Shown: in pieces, positions 5,711-12,657 of the stretch
Numbering within the stretch: the first letter of the stretch is position 1
Layout of the letters: each line of letters opens with the position of its first letter
Source: an uncultured Caryophanales bacterium
GTDB lineage: Bacteria > Bacillota_I > Bacilli_A > RFN20 > CAG-826
Reading direction: 5' to 3'
Assembly (NCBI GenBank): GCA_946401755.1
Contig: CAMIVH010000013.1
Coordinates: forward strand, 1 to 16,201
DNA: 16,201 bases
Notes under the pieces: model-generated
The model's database searches: none
Told to the model about the DNA's origin: nothing
Seen by the model: only the letters and a program-made list of their open reading frames with translations
Translations under genes and position numbers: made by a program

Positions 5711-6838
5711 ATGAACTACGTATTTGATTACTTCGTGAGATACTTCATCCTTCTCTGTGCAGCAAGTGTACTTTATGTCATTTCTATACAGCGTTTCAAA
5801 GCGAATAAGAAAATGAGTATCTGCATGATCCTCATTGTTTCTGCGACGTTATTCCTTTCTGTAGCGAACATTATTGAAGACTTTAGTAAAGATAATTGTT
5901 TACCAGTTTTAGCGACAATTACTTCTTGGATTGGCTATATTGTCCGTCCAACGCTAGTGTTTTTATTCATCATCATGTGTGGTACAAAACTCACCAAGAA
6001 ACAAACTATATTAACTGCTATACCATTAGTGATTAACTTAATCATTATCTCTGGTACTTTTATTCCAGGTATTAGAAATCACGTTTATCACTTTGTTTTA
6101 AGTGAAGATGGAACTCACCTCAATTATTTGGGTGGTCCACTTAGATACTCATCTCATATCGTTGCTCTTCTTTACTTATCTTGGATTATCTATTTATCTA
6201 TCGCTAAGTTAAGAGCCAAACATTTCTATCACGCTATTGGTTCCTTAGTGTGTGCATTATTTATTATTCTTGCCGTTGTTATTGAAACATTCATTAACAA
6301 TGGTGCGGAAATCTATTTGCTTAATTCCACAGTCGCAGTTACTGCGCTTGAATATTACATTTTCCTCTATACCGAGCAAACTCAAGTTGATAGCTTAACA
6401 GGTTTATTCAACCGTGAAACTTTATTCTTAGATATCGAAAGAATGGGCCGTTCCATTACTGGCATCATTGAATTCGATATGAACGGTCTTAAATATTTAA
6501 ACGATAACTTCGGCCACACCGAAGGTGATAAAGGCATTAAGACCATTGCTGGAATTATTAAAGAAGTTGCTAAGAAAGACATGTACATATATCGCGTTGG
6601 TGGTGATGAATTCGCTATCTTAGCCATTAACTCTAGCGAAGAAGACCTTAAAGAAACAATTGCAAAGTTCACTGAAGAACTAAGCAAGACATCATATTAC
6701 TGCTCCGTTGGTTATTCTTATCGCGGACATGAAAATATGTCATTTAATGAGATGAACAAAGAAGCAGAAAAGAGAATGTATAAAGCGAAAGACGAATTCT
6801 ACAAGAACTCACCTTTTGAAAGAAGAATCATCAAATAG
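5711..6838 (+). CDS. Membrane-bound diguanylate cyclase (GGDEF)
   Basis: The 375-residue protein has about seven membrane helices in residues 10-220, then a GGDEF domain (about 226-375). The catalytic features are intact: DSLTGLFNR at the domain start, metal/substrate segment FDMNGLKYLNDNFGH with Asp256, TEGD, and RVGGDEF (297-301). The domain should make cyclic di-GMP from two GTP. The RxxD product-inhibition site expected just before GGDEF is absent (AKKD is present). The membrane part resembles 7TM sensor modules and may sense a ligand or the membrane; this is inferred. No EAL or HD-GYP domain is attached. The gene stops 17 nt before the clostripain lipoprotein start, so both are probably one transcript. 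There is no ribosome site; the start is near the predicted transcription start. Confidence 0.88.
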   Translation: MNYVFDYFVRYFILLCAASVLYVISIQRFKANKKMSICMILIVSATLFLSVANIIEDFSKDNCLPVLATITSWIGYIVRPTLVFLFIIMCGTKLTKKQTILTAIPLVINLIIISGTFIPGIRNHVYHFVLSEDGTHLNYLGGPLRYSSHIVALLYLSWIIYLSIAKLRAKHFYHAIGSLVCALFIILAVVIETFINNGAEIYLLNSTVAVTALEYYIFLYTEQTQVDSLTGLFNRETLFLDIERMGRSITGIIEFDMNGLKYLNDNFGHTEGDKGIKTIAGIIKEVAKKDMYIYRVGGDEFAILAINSSEEDLKETIAKFTEELSKTSYYCSVGYSYRGHENMSFNEMNKEAEKRMYKAKDEFYKNSPFERRIIK

Positions 6839-6842
6839 TTTT

Positions 6843-6847
6843 GGAGG
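6843..6847 (+). promoter_or_regulatory. Shine-Dalgarno site fixing the lipoprotein start at 6856
   Basis: GGAGG ends 8 nt before the ATG at 6856. A TTG at 6841 is in frame but overlaps the ribosome site, and starting there would add five residues before a normal signal peptide. ATG 6856 is therefore preferred. Confidence 0.8.
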
Positions 6848-6855
6848 AAAGCATT

Positions 6856-9840
6856 ATGATTAACAAAGCTAAAAGAAAAATTACATTAGGCGTACTCGTT
6901 GTGAGCGCTGCTATGGCTTTAGCGGCTTGTGATTTAAGCAGTATTGGTACTGGTAATTCAAATCCAGGTTCAGACAATCCAATTAGTTATACCTCCAGTG
7001 CTATTGACGACAAAAATAATTCAAGTCTCACTAGTAGTGATTCTTCAATTCCTGTTTTCCTTACAGCAATTAATGCAGTAAACAATAAAGATGAATACGA
7101 AATTGGTGACGAATTAGACTTAACAGTTACCGCGACATATTCAAACGGTGATGTTGTGACCGTCGAAGGCTATGAAGTCGAAGGCTACAACAATAGAAAA
7201 GCCGGTGAACAAGAAGTGACCATCACCTATGGTGGCAAATCCACAACAGTGACCGTTGTAGTGACCGCCAAGGTTGTGGGCATTACCGTTAAAAACAATC
7301 AAGAAAACTACGAAGTTGGTGATGAATTAGATTTAACAGTTACCGCGACATATTCTGATGATACTGCCAATGAAGTGACAGAATACGATGTTTCTGGTTA
7401 TGATCCTCAAACACCAGGTACACAAACAGTTGTGATTACCTATGAAGGTCAATCAGAAACCGTGGAAATCATTGTTAACGTCCCTGTTATCACAAGCATT
7501 TCCGTTGTCGATAATAAAGCTTCTACTGGTTATGAAGTCGGTGAAGAATTAGATTTAACAGTTAAAGCTAATTACTCCAATCACGTTTCCTATGCCATCG
7601 AAGATTACGAAGTAAGTGGTTATGATAACTATGGTATTGGTGAACAAACAATCGCTGTCAAATACGAAGAACAAACTGCGACAATCAATATCTTAGTCAA
7701 TGAACCAGATAACCTCTTCCCAGGTGAGAATCTTACTTCTTTCTTAGAACAAGAACACATTCAAGCAAAAATCCCAACACCAGTTGGCTATAAAACATGG
7801 TCAGAAAGTGTTGAAACATATCAAGATGGTTCTAAATACTTCAGCGCCACAACAGACAACAAGGTCTTAGATGGCAGAACCACAATGGTGGAATCATACA
7901 GCGCTTTACTAGCAGAAGAAGGCTGGGAAGTCACCTTTGCTAGTGGCACATACTTTGCTTCTAAAGATAATGCTGATGCTAAAATTGAATTCAATAATGC
8001 AAATGATCAATTTTCTTTAAGCATTTATGCTTATGAAAAATATCCGTCCAGAAAAACAACTGGTAAGCCAGTCGTTAATTCATCACATTTAAGAGATGGA
8101 AATACACTCGTCTTCGGTAACGTTGAATTTGGTATCGTGGCGACTGATTTAGAAAATGGTGCTTTTGAAGTCAAAGGTTGCCAATACAATAACGGCACAA
8201 TGACTACTGTTGCTAAAAACGCTTTGCGTTTGCGCTTAGGCAAAGTTTCAAGTGGTCGTTGGACATTATCCGATTACCAAGGCAGAAAACTTGGTCAAAA
8301 AGCCTTAGGCGAACTCGCTTGGGATGAAGGTAATACAGAATGGATCCTTTCCATTTCTAGTTCCTCAACTTTAGTGGTTAACAATGGTTCTACAACCGGT
8401 TACTTATGCTATAACCCACATGGTTCAACCATTACAACATTCTCTCCAAGTGCGAGAAGATCTATGAAGAACTTACAATTCTTCACCATCGATGTTATTG
8501 ATGTTGTTTATCCAAATGCCGTTTCTATCAGCGGTAACGCTGAAGTTGCAAAGGATAAGAGAACAAAATTAAATGCGACTTTTGATCCTATTACCACAAC
8601 TGAAAAAGATCTTATTTGGTCCTCTTCTGATAGAAATATCGCTACTGTTGATAATAATGGTGTTGTGACTGGCGTTAATCTAGGCACCGCGACAATTACC
8701 GCTACTGCCTATAACAAGGATGTCCCAGTTGTAGCAGAATTTGAAATCACAGTGGTCGAACAACTCTTAGACGCATGGACAATCTTGATGTATATCTGTG
8801 GTTCTGACCTTGAAAGTGGTTACCACGCCTTCGCTTCAAGCGACATTAATGAAATGCTTTCTGTCAGTGGCCAACCTGAAGATGTCAATATTGTCATTCA
8901 AACTGGTGGCTGCACTTACTGGCACACATCTGGTATTGCTAACAATAAGATCGGAAGATATCACATTGAGAATAAGAAATTAAAGCAAGACGCTTCTTTA
9001 CCAAATGCTAGCATGGGCGCTCAGTCCACACTCGAATCATTTGTTAACTGGGGCTTAGAAGAATATCCAGCAGAAAAGACTGGTCTTATCTTCTGGAACC
9101 ACGGTGGTGCTTTTGAAGGCTGTTGCTATGATGACAACTATAGCGATGATGCCTTAGAAGCTCATGAAATCAAAGCGGCAATGGATAACGTCTTTGCTAC
9201 ACAAAATCTCAATAAAAAATTAGAATTTGTCGGTTATGACTGTTGCTTAATGCAACTCCAAGACCTTGCGGAATTCAATTCCCCATACTTCAACTACATG
9301 ATTGGTAGTGAAGAAACTGAAGCTGGTTATGGTTGGGATTATGACAACTGGCTTGATGATTTATTTGCCTACGCCGATACTGAAGATCTCTTAGCTGAAA
9401 TCTGTGATACATTCCTCGCTGATAATGGTTGGGATAGTGATCAAACCTTAGCGGTCTTAGACTTAAATAAGATGGAAAATTATTTCAACAAGTTTGAAGC
9501 CATGAGTGCTGCTATCAAAGATAAAGTCAACAGCAATAAGACCACATTCAAGAATGTCATCAATAGCTGCAAAAAGTACGAAGATTTCTATAGATTTGGC
9601 TTATTTGATGGTAAGGATTTCTTAAACAAATTAGCAAGCAATAACACATTCTCATCATTCGCTACTCAAATCAACGATGTTAAGACTGCTTTAAGTGAAA
9701 TGATTATTCATAACGCTAAAGGTAGTGATGCTGGTAACTCTAATGGTTTAGCATTCTTCGCGCCACTTGGTTCATATGGTACAGCCACAAGCTATCCATC
9801 AAAGCAAACTCACTTCAATAACTGGAAAGCTTTGTTCTAA
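6856..9840 (+). CDS. Clostripain-like (C11) cysteine protease lipoprotein with Ig-like repeats
   Basis: The 994-residue protein begins with a signal peptide ending in LAAC, so Cys25 is the lipid anchor. A Ser/Asn-rich linker follows. Three Ig-like repeats of about 71-74 residues (roughly 69-138, 139-208 and 212-281; each with a YEVGDELDLTV-type strand) match the bacterial Ig group 3 style. Residues about 286-550 hold two beta-rich regions I do not recognise. A Big_2-type Ig domain (about 555-635, with WSSSDRNIATVDNNGVVTG) leads into the C11 peptidase domain (about 641-994) with catalytic His749 in FWNHGG and Cys797 in YDCCLM, plus SEETEAGYGW. C11 enzymes cleave after Arg or Lys and often self-process; substrate here is unknown. 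It would sit outside the membrane on an Ig stalk. It is co-transcribed with the diguanylate cyclase upstream and ends before a strong terminator. Confidence 0.88.
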   Translation: MINKAKRKITLGVLVVSAAMALAACDLSSIGTGNSNPGSDNPISYTSSAIDDKNNSSLTSSDSSIPVFLTAINAVNNKDEYEIGDELDLTVTATYSNGDVVTVEGYEVEGYNNRKAGEQEVTITYGGKSTTVTVVVTAKVVGITVKNNQENYEVGDELDLTVTATYSDDTANEVTEYDVSGYDPQTPGTQTVVITYEGQSETVEIIVNVPVITSISVVDNKASTGYEVGEELDLTVKANYSNHVSYAIEDYEVSGYDNYGIGEQTIAVKYEEQTATINILVNEPDNLFPGENLTSFLEQEHIQAKIPTPVGYKTWSESVETYQDGSKYFSATTDNKVLDGRTTMVESYSALLAEEGWEVTFASGTYFASKDNADAKIEFNNANDQFSLSIYAYEKYPSRKTTGKPVVNSSHLRDGNTLVFGNVEFGIVATDLENGAFEVKGCQYNNGTMTTVAKNALRLRLGKVSSGRWTLSDYQGRKLGQKALGELAWDEGNTEWILSISSSSTLVVNNGSTTGYLCYNPHGSTITTFSPSARRSMKNLQFFTIDVIDVVYPNAVSISGNAEVAKDKRTKLNATFDPITTTEKDLIWSSSDRNIATVDNNGVVTGVNLGTATITATAYNKDVPVVAEFEITVVEQLLDAWTILMYICGSDLESGYHAFASSDINEMLSVSGQPEDVNIVIQTGGCTYWHTSGIANNKIGRYHIENKKLKQDASLPNASMGAQSTLESFVNWGLEEYPAEKTGLIFWNHGGAFEGCCYDDNYSDDALEAHEIKAAMDNVFATQNLNKKLEFVGYDCCLMQLQDLAEFNSPYFNYMIGSEETEAGYGWDYDNWLDDLFAYADTEDLLAEICDTFLADNGWDSDQTLAVLDLNKMENYFNKFEAMSAAIKDKVNSNKTTFKNVINSCKKYEDFYRFGLFDGKDFLNKLASNNTFSSFATQINDVKTALSEMIIHNAKGSDAGNSNGLAFFAPLGSYGTATSYPSKQTHFNNWKALF
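7102..7578 (+). repeat. DNA-level repeats coding for the three Ig-like domains
   Basis: A segment of about 41 bp recurs at 7102-7142, 7315-7355 and, more diverged, 7537-7578. The first two copies differ at only three bases, including shared codon choices over 23 identical bases ending in GCGACATATTC. Spacings are 213 and 222 bp. This points to recent duplication or gene conversion inside the protease gene. Confidence 0.7.
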
Positions 9841-9869
9841 GTAATCTAAATCCTTATATTAATAAGAAC

Positions 9870-9908
9870 ACTCCGTAATGATATCGTTACGGAGTTTTTT
9901 ATTTTTTC
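9870..9908 (+). terminator. Intrinsic terminator of the cyclase-protease operon
   Basis: ACTCCGTAA (9870-9878) pairs with TTACGGAGT (9887-9895), and the stem may extend inward by two pairs; a long T-rich tract follows. Confidence 0.9.
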
Positions 9909-9920
9909 TTACTTATTTAA

Positions 9921-9929
9921 TGCTACAAT
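9921..9929 (+). promoter_or_regulatory. Extended -10 promoter of the YwaF-like gene
   Basis: TGCTACAAT (TACAAT 9924-9929) immediately after the terminator T tract, with no good -35. Start of transcription is expected at about 9936, 3 nt before the ATG at 9939. The ATG at 9931 opens a different frame and is not used. Confidence 0.6.
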
Positions 9930-9938
9930 AATGGCGTT

Positions 9939-10775
9939 ATGGATTTTTATAAATGGTTCTTCTTGGAAGAGGGCAGAACACCTGCTGGTCTATTTTCTCT
10001 CTCCCATATATTAACAGTCACTTTAACTCTTGCTATCTTCTTAACCTTAGCGGTTTTTTTAGGCAAGAGATTTAAAGGTAATCCTAAAAAGCAAAACCTA
10101 GTTTTGTTAATATCAGGTATCGCTATTGTGGTGGTCCAATTATCAAAGAATATTTGGTTGCTCTGTGAAACAGATAACTTCTGGGATTGTTTAATTGGTA
10201 ACTGGCCTCTATATTTCTGTGATATTCCAATTTATGTCATTCCATTGGCCGCTTTAACAAAGGGCAGATTCAGACAGTGGTGTATTGATTTCTTAGCCAT
10301 CTGTGGTCTTTTAATGGGCTTTATGGGCAATTACTTCGCGGGTAATCTATATCCAAGTCACGCGATTGTTTCATTCTCCGTTATTAATGCTTTATTAAAT
10401 CACTCCATATCCGCTTTCGTGGCCTTATTCATTTGGGTATCTAAGTTAAACAAAATGGAGAAAAGAGATATTCCGTTCTCAATTGGTATTCTCTTTACAT
10501 TTATGACTATCGCTTTAATCGTGGATTACATCTTTATTCCTATTAAAGGAACACCACGTAACTTTATGTTCTTCTTCCACGGTGATGGCACTCCATTTAC
10601 CATCTTCCATAACCTAGTTGGCGGACAAAACATTCCATACCAAATCATCATCTATATCTTACAATGTGGTTATATGGGCTTATTCTATGTTGTTTATTAC
10701 TGGATTATGGGCCTTATCAAAAAGAAACAAGGACAAAATAATTTACAAATTCAAGACTCTACTTCCTCTAACTAA
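9939..10775 (+). CDS. YwaF/TMEM164-family integral membrane protein
   Basis: The 278-residue protein has about seven membrane helices (roughly 18-42, 53-74, 88-107, 115-135, 142-168, 180-201, 232-260). It carries the conserved features of the YwaF (TIGR02206-type) family: an N-terminal FSLSH, the NWPLYFCDIP segment in helix 3, a Gly-rich GLLMGFMGNYFAG helix and an NHSIS segment. The bacterial family has no firmly established function; the distant eukaryotic relative TMEM164 is reported as an acyltransferase in ether-lipid metabolism, so a lipid role is possible but inferred. It is a single-gene unit with its own leaderless-type promoter and a terminator that starts inside its last codons. Confidence 0.75.
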   Translation: MDFYKWFFLEEGRTPAGLFSLSHILTVTLTLAIFLTLAVFLGKRFKGNPKKQNLVLLISGIAIVVVQLSKNIWLLCETDNFWDCLIGNWPLYFCDIPIYVIPLAALTKGRFRQWCIDFLAICGLLMGFMGNYFAGNLYPSHAIVSFSVINALLNHSISAFVALFIWVSKLNKMEKRDIPFSIGILFTFMTIALIVDYIFIPIKGTPRNFMFFFHGDGTPFTIFHNLVGGQNIPYQIIIYILQCGYMGLFYVVYYWIMGLIKKKQGQNNLQIQDSTSSN

Positions 10776-10786
10776 GTAGAGTTTTT
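10756..10786 (+). terminator. Terminator overlapping the end of the YwaF-like gene
   Basis: ACTCTACTT (10756-10764) pairs with AAGTAGAGT (10774-10782) around a 9-nt loop, followed by a short T run. The 5' arm codes for the last residues (DSTSSN) and the loop and 3' arm hold the stop codon. Confidence 0.8.
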
Positions 10787-10804
10787 ATTAATTGCATGAT
10801 AATA

Positions 10805-10818
10805 TATTCTTAAGAATA
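10805..10818 (+). promoter_or_regulatory. Perfect palindrome in the lysophospholipase promoter region
   Basis: TATTCTTAAGAATA is a 14-bp perfect palindrome lying between a TTGCAT (10792-10797) and a TATAAA (10822-10827). Neither pair gives standard promoter spacing, so the promoter is unresolved. The palindrome could be an operator. Confidence 0.35.
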
Positions 10819-10851
10819 GATTATAAATAGTCTAATCAAGGAGAAAAAACC

Positions 10852-11751
10852 ATGGAAGTTTTTGAAATCGTTTTAAACACTAATGAAAAAGTCAAAGGCG
10901 CTAAATGGCTAGTTAAAAATGGTAAAGCCAATTTCGTTTTTATCACTGGTATGCAAGAATACGCCACAAGATATGAACGTTTAGCTAATTATCTAAATGA
11001 AAAAGGCATTAATGTTTGGATCTTGGACCACTTTGGTCAAGGACTTAACGCTCCAACAGAGGATGATTTACAAAAATGGCCAAAGGATGCCTTTGACAAA
11101 ATCGTTGACGCTTTATATTTAACAATCCAAGAAGCAAAGAAAAATGGTTTACCAACCATTCAAGGTGGTCATTCCATGGGCTCATTTACCACTCAAGCGA
11201 GATTAGAAAAATATCCATTAGCCGCGGATAAAACATTAATTATCGGTAGTAATGGTGGTCAAGGCGCTTTGATGTCCATCGCCGCAGTTTTAGCGAAAAT
11301 GCTTATCCATAAATCTAACTGGGATAAACCAAATAAGTTCTTCACTGATTTAGGCTTAGGTGGTTATAACAAACAAATCAAAAACCCAAGAACAGGTGTG
11401 GACTGGCTTTCATATAATGAAAAGAACGTTGATGACTATATCGCTGATCCATATTTAGGCCATATGAATACTGGTGGCTTCTGGAGAGAATTCCTTAAAG
11501 GAATGGCTCAAATCTGGAAGAAAAAGAATATGAAGAAAGTCTCTAAAGACGAAATCATTTTCATCACCTCTGGTGAAGAAGACCCAGTTGGTCAAAACGG
11601 TAAAGGTGTGAAATGGTTAGAAAAAACCTATAAAGACTTAGGCGTCCAAAACGTCACCTTAAAACTCTACCCACATATGCGTCATGAGATTCACAACGAA
11701 GATGATTATCTCCAAGTTTATGAGGATTGGGCGCAATTTATTCTTGATTAA
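10852..11751 (+). CDS. Lysophospholipase/monoacylglycerol lipase-like alpha/beta hydrolase
   Basis: The 299-residue protein fits the serine aminopeptidase S33/Hydrolase_4 group of lysophospholipases and monoacylglycerol lipases. Seen: TGMQEYATRYERLANYL near the oxyanion region, LDHFGQGLN (58-66), nucleophile elbow GGHSMGS (Ser108), acid SGEEDPVG (Asp244) and PHMRHEIHNE (His278). Family members remove an acyl chain from lysophospholipids or monoacylglycerols, usually in the cytoplasm; no signal peptide is seen here. Translation starts from AAGGAG, 8 nt before the ATG. It stands alone between inverted-repeat structures. It lies just upstream of the acyltransferase/acyl ligase operon, so release and re-activation of fatty acids could be linked, which is inference. 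Confidence 0.87.
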   Translation: MEVFEIVLNTNEKVKGAKWLVKNGKANFVFITGMQEYATRYERLANYLNEKGINVWILDHFGQGLNAPTEDDLQKWPKDAFDKIVDALYLTIQEAKKNGLPTIQGGHSMGSFTTQARLEKYPLAADKTLIIGSNGGQGALMSIAAVLAKMLIHKSNWDKPNKFFTDLGLGGYNKQIKNPRTGVDWLSYNEKNVDDYIADPYLGHMNTGGFWREFLKGMAQIWKKKNMKKVSKDEIIFITSGEEDPVGQNGKGVKWLEKTYKDLGVQNVTLKLYPHMRHEIHNEDDYLQVYEDWAQFILD

Positions 11752-11760
11752 TCCTCATAA
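11718..11760 (+). terminator. Probable terminator at the end of the lysophospholipase gene
   Basis: TTATGAGGATT (11718-11728) and AATCCTCATAA (11750-11760) are a perfect 11-bp inverted repeat with a 21-nt loop; the 5' arm is coding and the stop codon enters the 3' arm. Only a broken T/A tract follows, so termination may be partial. Confidence 0.5.
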
Positions 11761-11775
11761 TTATAAATTATTATC

Positions 11776-11802
11776 TTGTTAGTATGCCAAAAGTGGTATA
11801 CT
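11776..11802 (+). promoter_or_regulatory. Promoter of the membrane acyltransferase-acyl ligase operon
   Basis: TTGTTA (11776-11781) and extended -10 TGG plus TATACT (11797-11802), spacer 15 nt. Transcription would start at about 11809, 3 nt before the ATG at 11812. This puts the promoter where an upstream TTG extension of the gene would be coding. Confidence 0.6.
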
Positions 11803-11804
11803 AA
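11779..11804 (+). promoter_or_regulatory. Operator-like palindrome over the -10 region
   Basis: TTAGTATGCC (11779-11788) and GGTATACTAA (11795-11804) are inverted copies with one mismatch in ten, separated by 6 nt. The palindrome covers the space from the -35 through the -10 box, where a repressor would block RNA polymerase. No T tract follows, so it is not a terminator. Confidence 0.5.
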
Positions 11805-11811
11805 CTACGTT

Positions 11812-12657
11812 ATGCCTGAAGAAGAAGTAGTTATTAAAAGACAACCGTTCGAAACACGTATCCATGAAATCGATTTCATTCGTGGTATTTTGATTTGTCT
11901 TGTGGTTATGGATCACATCTTTAATTTCACGATGAATTTCTCTAGTGGCTGGGCAGGAGCAGAACACCTTCAACCATATTGGGCTTTAAACCAAGCCATG
12001 CATTTCTATTGGGATCACCCAGTGAGAATGGTGGTGCGTTGGCTTTGCTTAATTAGTTTCTGCTTTATCAGTGGTATTTCTTGTGCCTTCTCTAAGAGCA
12101 ATAGCAAAAGAGCCTTGCAAATGGTGGGCATTTGGGCACTTTTATTCATTGTCACTAATATTATTAGAGGCGCTCTATTGGCCAATAATTTTGATACTTC
12201 AGTCACTTGCTTTAGAATCGACTTTAACGTCATCGGTGTTTTAGCCTGGTCAACGTTATTATATTGTTTCTTTGAAAAGAAGAATTGGGTGTGGCTATTA
12301 GTCGTGGCCTTAATTGGCTTAGCCCTTCACCCATTATGCCTAGTTCTTTCTCGAACTGAATTTGGACATCAAACATACGTCCCATTCTTATGGAGACCAT
12401 ATGTCGGTTCAGAAGTCGAAGGCTCTAATGCCTTAATGCAAGCGGACCATATGCCATTATTCCCATACCTTGGATTCTTCTTTTTAGGCGCTATGGTATC
12501 GAAACTCACCTATGCTAAAGATAAAAAGTCATACTTCAAAAAATATAACTGGGAAAGACCAATTTGCTTTATTGGCCGTCATACCTTGATCATTTATGGT
12601 ACCCATGTTCTTGTAATCTTTGCAGTACTCTCACTAATAGGGGTATTCATTAAATGA
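11812..12657 (+). CDS. HGSNAT/DUF1624-like membrane acyltransferase
   Basis: The 281-residue membrane protein matches the heparan-alpha-glucosaminide N-acetyltransferase-like (DUF1624) family: RIHEIDFIRG at residues 16-25, conserved His35 in VMDHIF at the end of helix 1, FRIDFNVIGVLAWSTL (134-149), DHMPLFPYLGFFFLGA (212-227) and the C-terminal ICFIGRHTLIIYGTH (251-265). Family members pass acyl (acetyl) groups across or onto sugars at the membrane; bacterial roles are mostly unknown. The start is ATG 11812, because the promoter -10 and palindrome lie in the 36 bases of a possible TTG-started extension. The gene overlaps the acyl ligase by 4 nt (ATGA), a sign of coupled translation and a common pathway. 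The substrate is not predictable. Confidence 0.75.
   Translation: MPEEEVVIKRQPFETRIHEIDFIRGILICLVVMDHIFNFTMNFSSGWAGAEHLQPYWALNQAMHFYWDHPVRMVVRWLCLISFCFISGISCAFSKSNSKRALQMVGIWALLFIVTNIIRGALLANNFDTSVTCFRIDFNVIGVLAWSTLLYCFFEKKNWVWLLVVALIGLALHPLCLVLSRTEFGHQTYVPFLWRPYVGSEVEGSNALMQADHMPLFPYLGFFFLGAMVSKLTYAKDKKSYFKKYNWERPICFIGRHTLIIYGTHVLVIFAVLSLIGVFIK

Noticed and set aside
6841..6855. TTG start for the clostripain lipoprotein
   Set aside because: It overlaps the GGAGG ribosome site serving ATG 6856, and the shorter start gives a standard lipoprotein signal peptide.
11776..11811. TTG-started extension of the membrane acyltransferase
   Set aside because: These bases hold an extended -10 promoter and a palindrome, and the extra residues (LVCQKWYTNYV) are not part of the family pattern.
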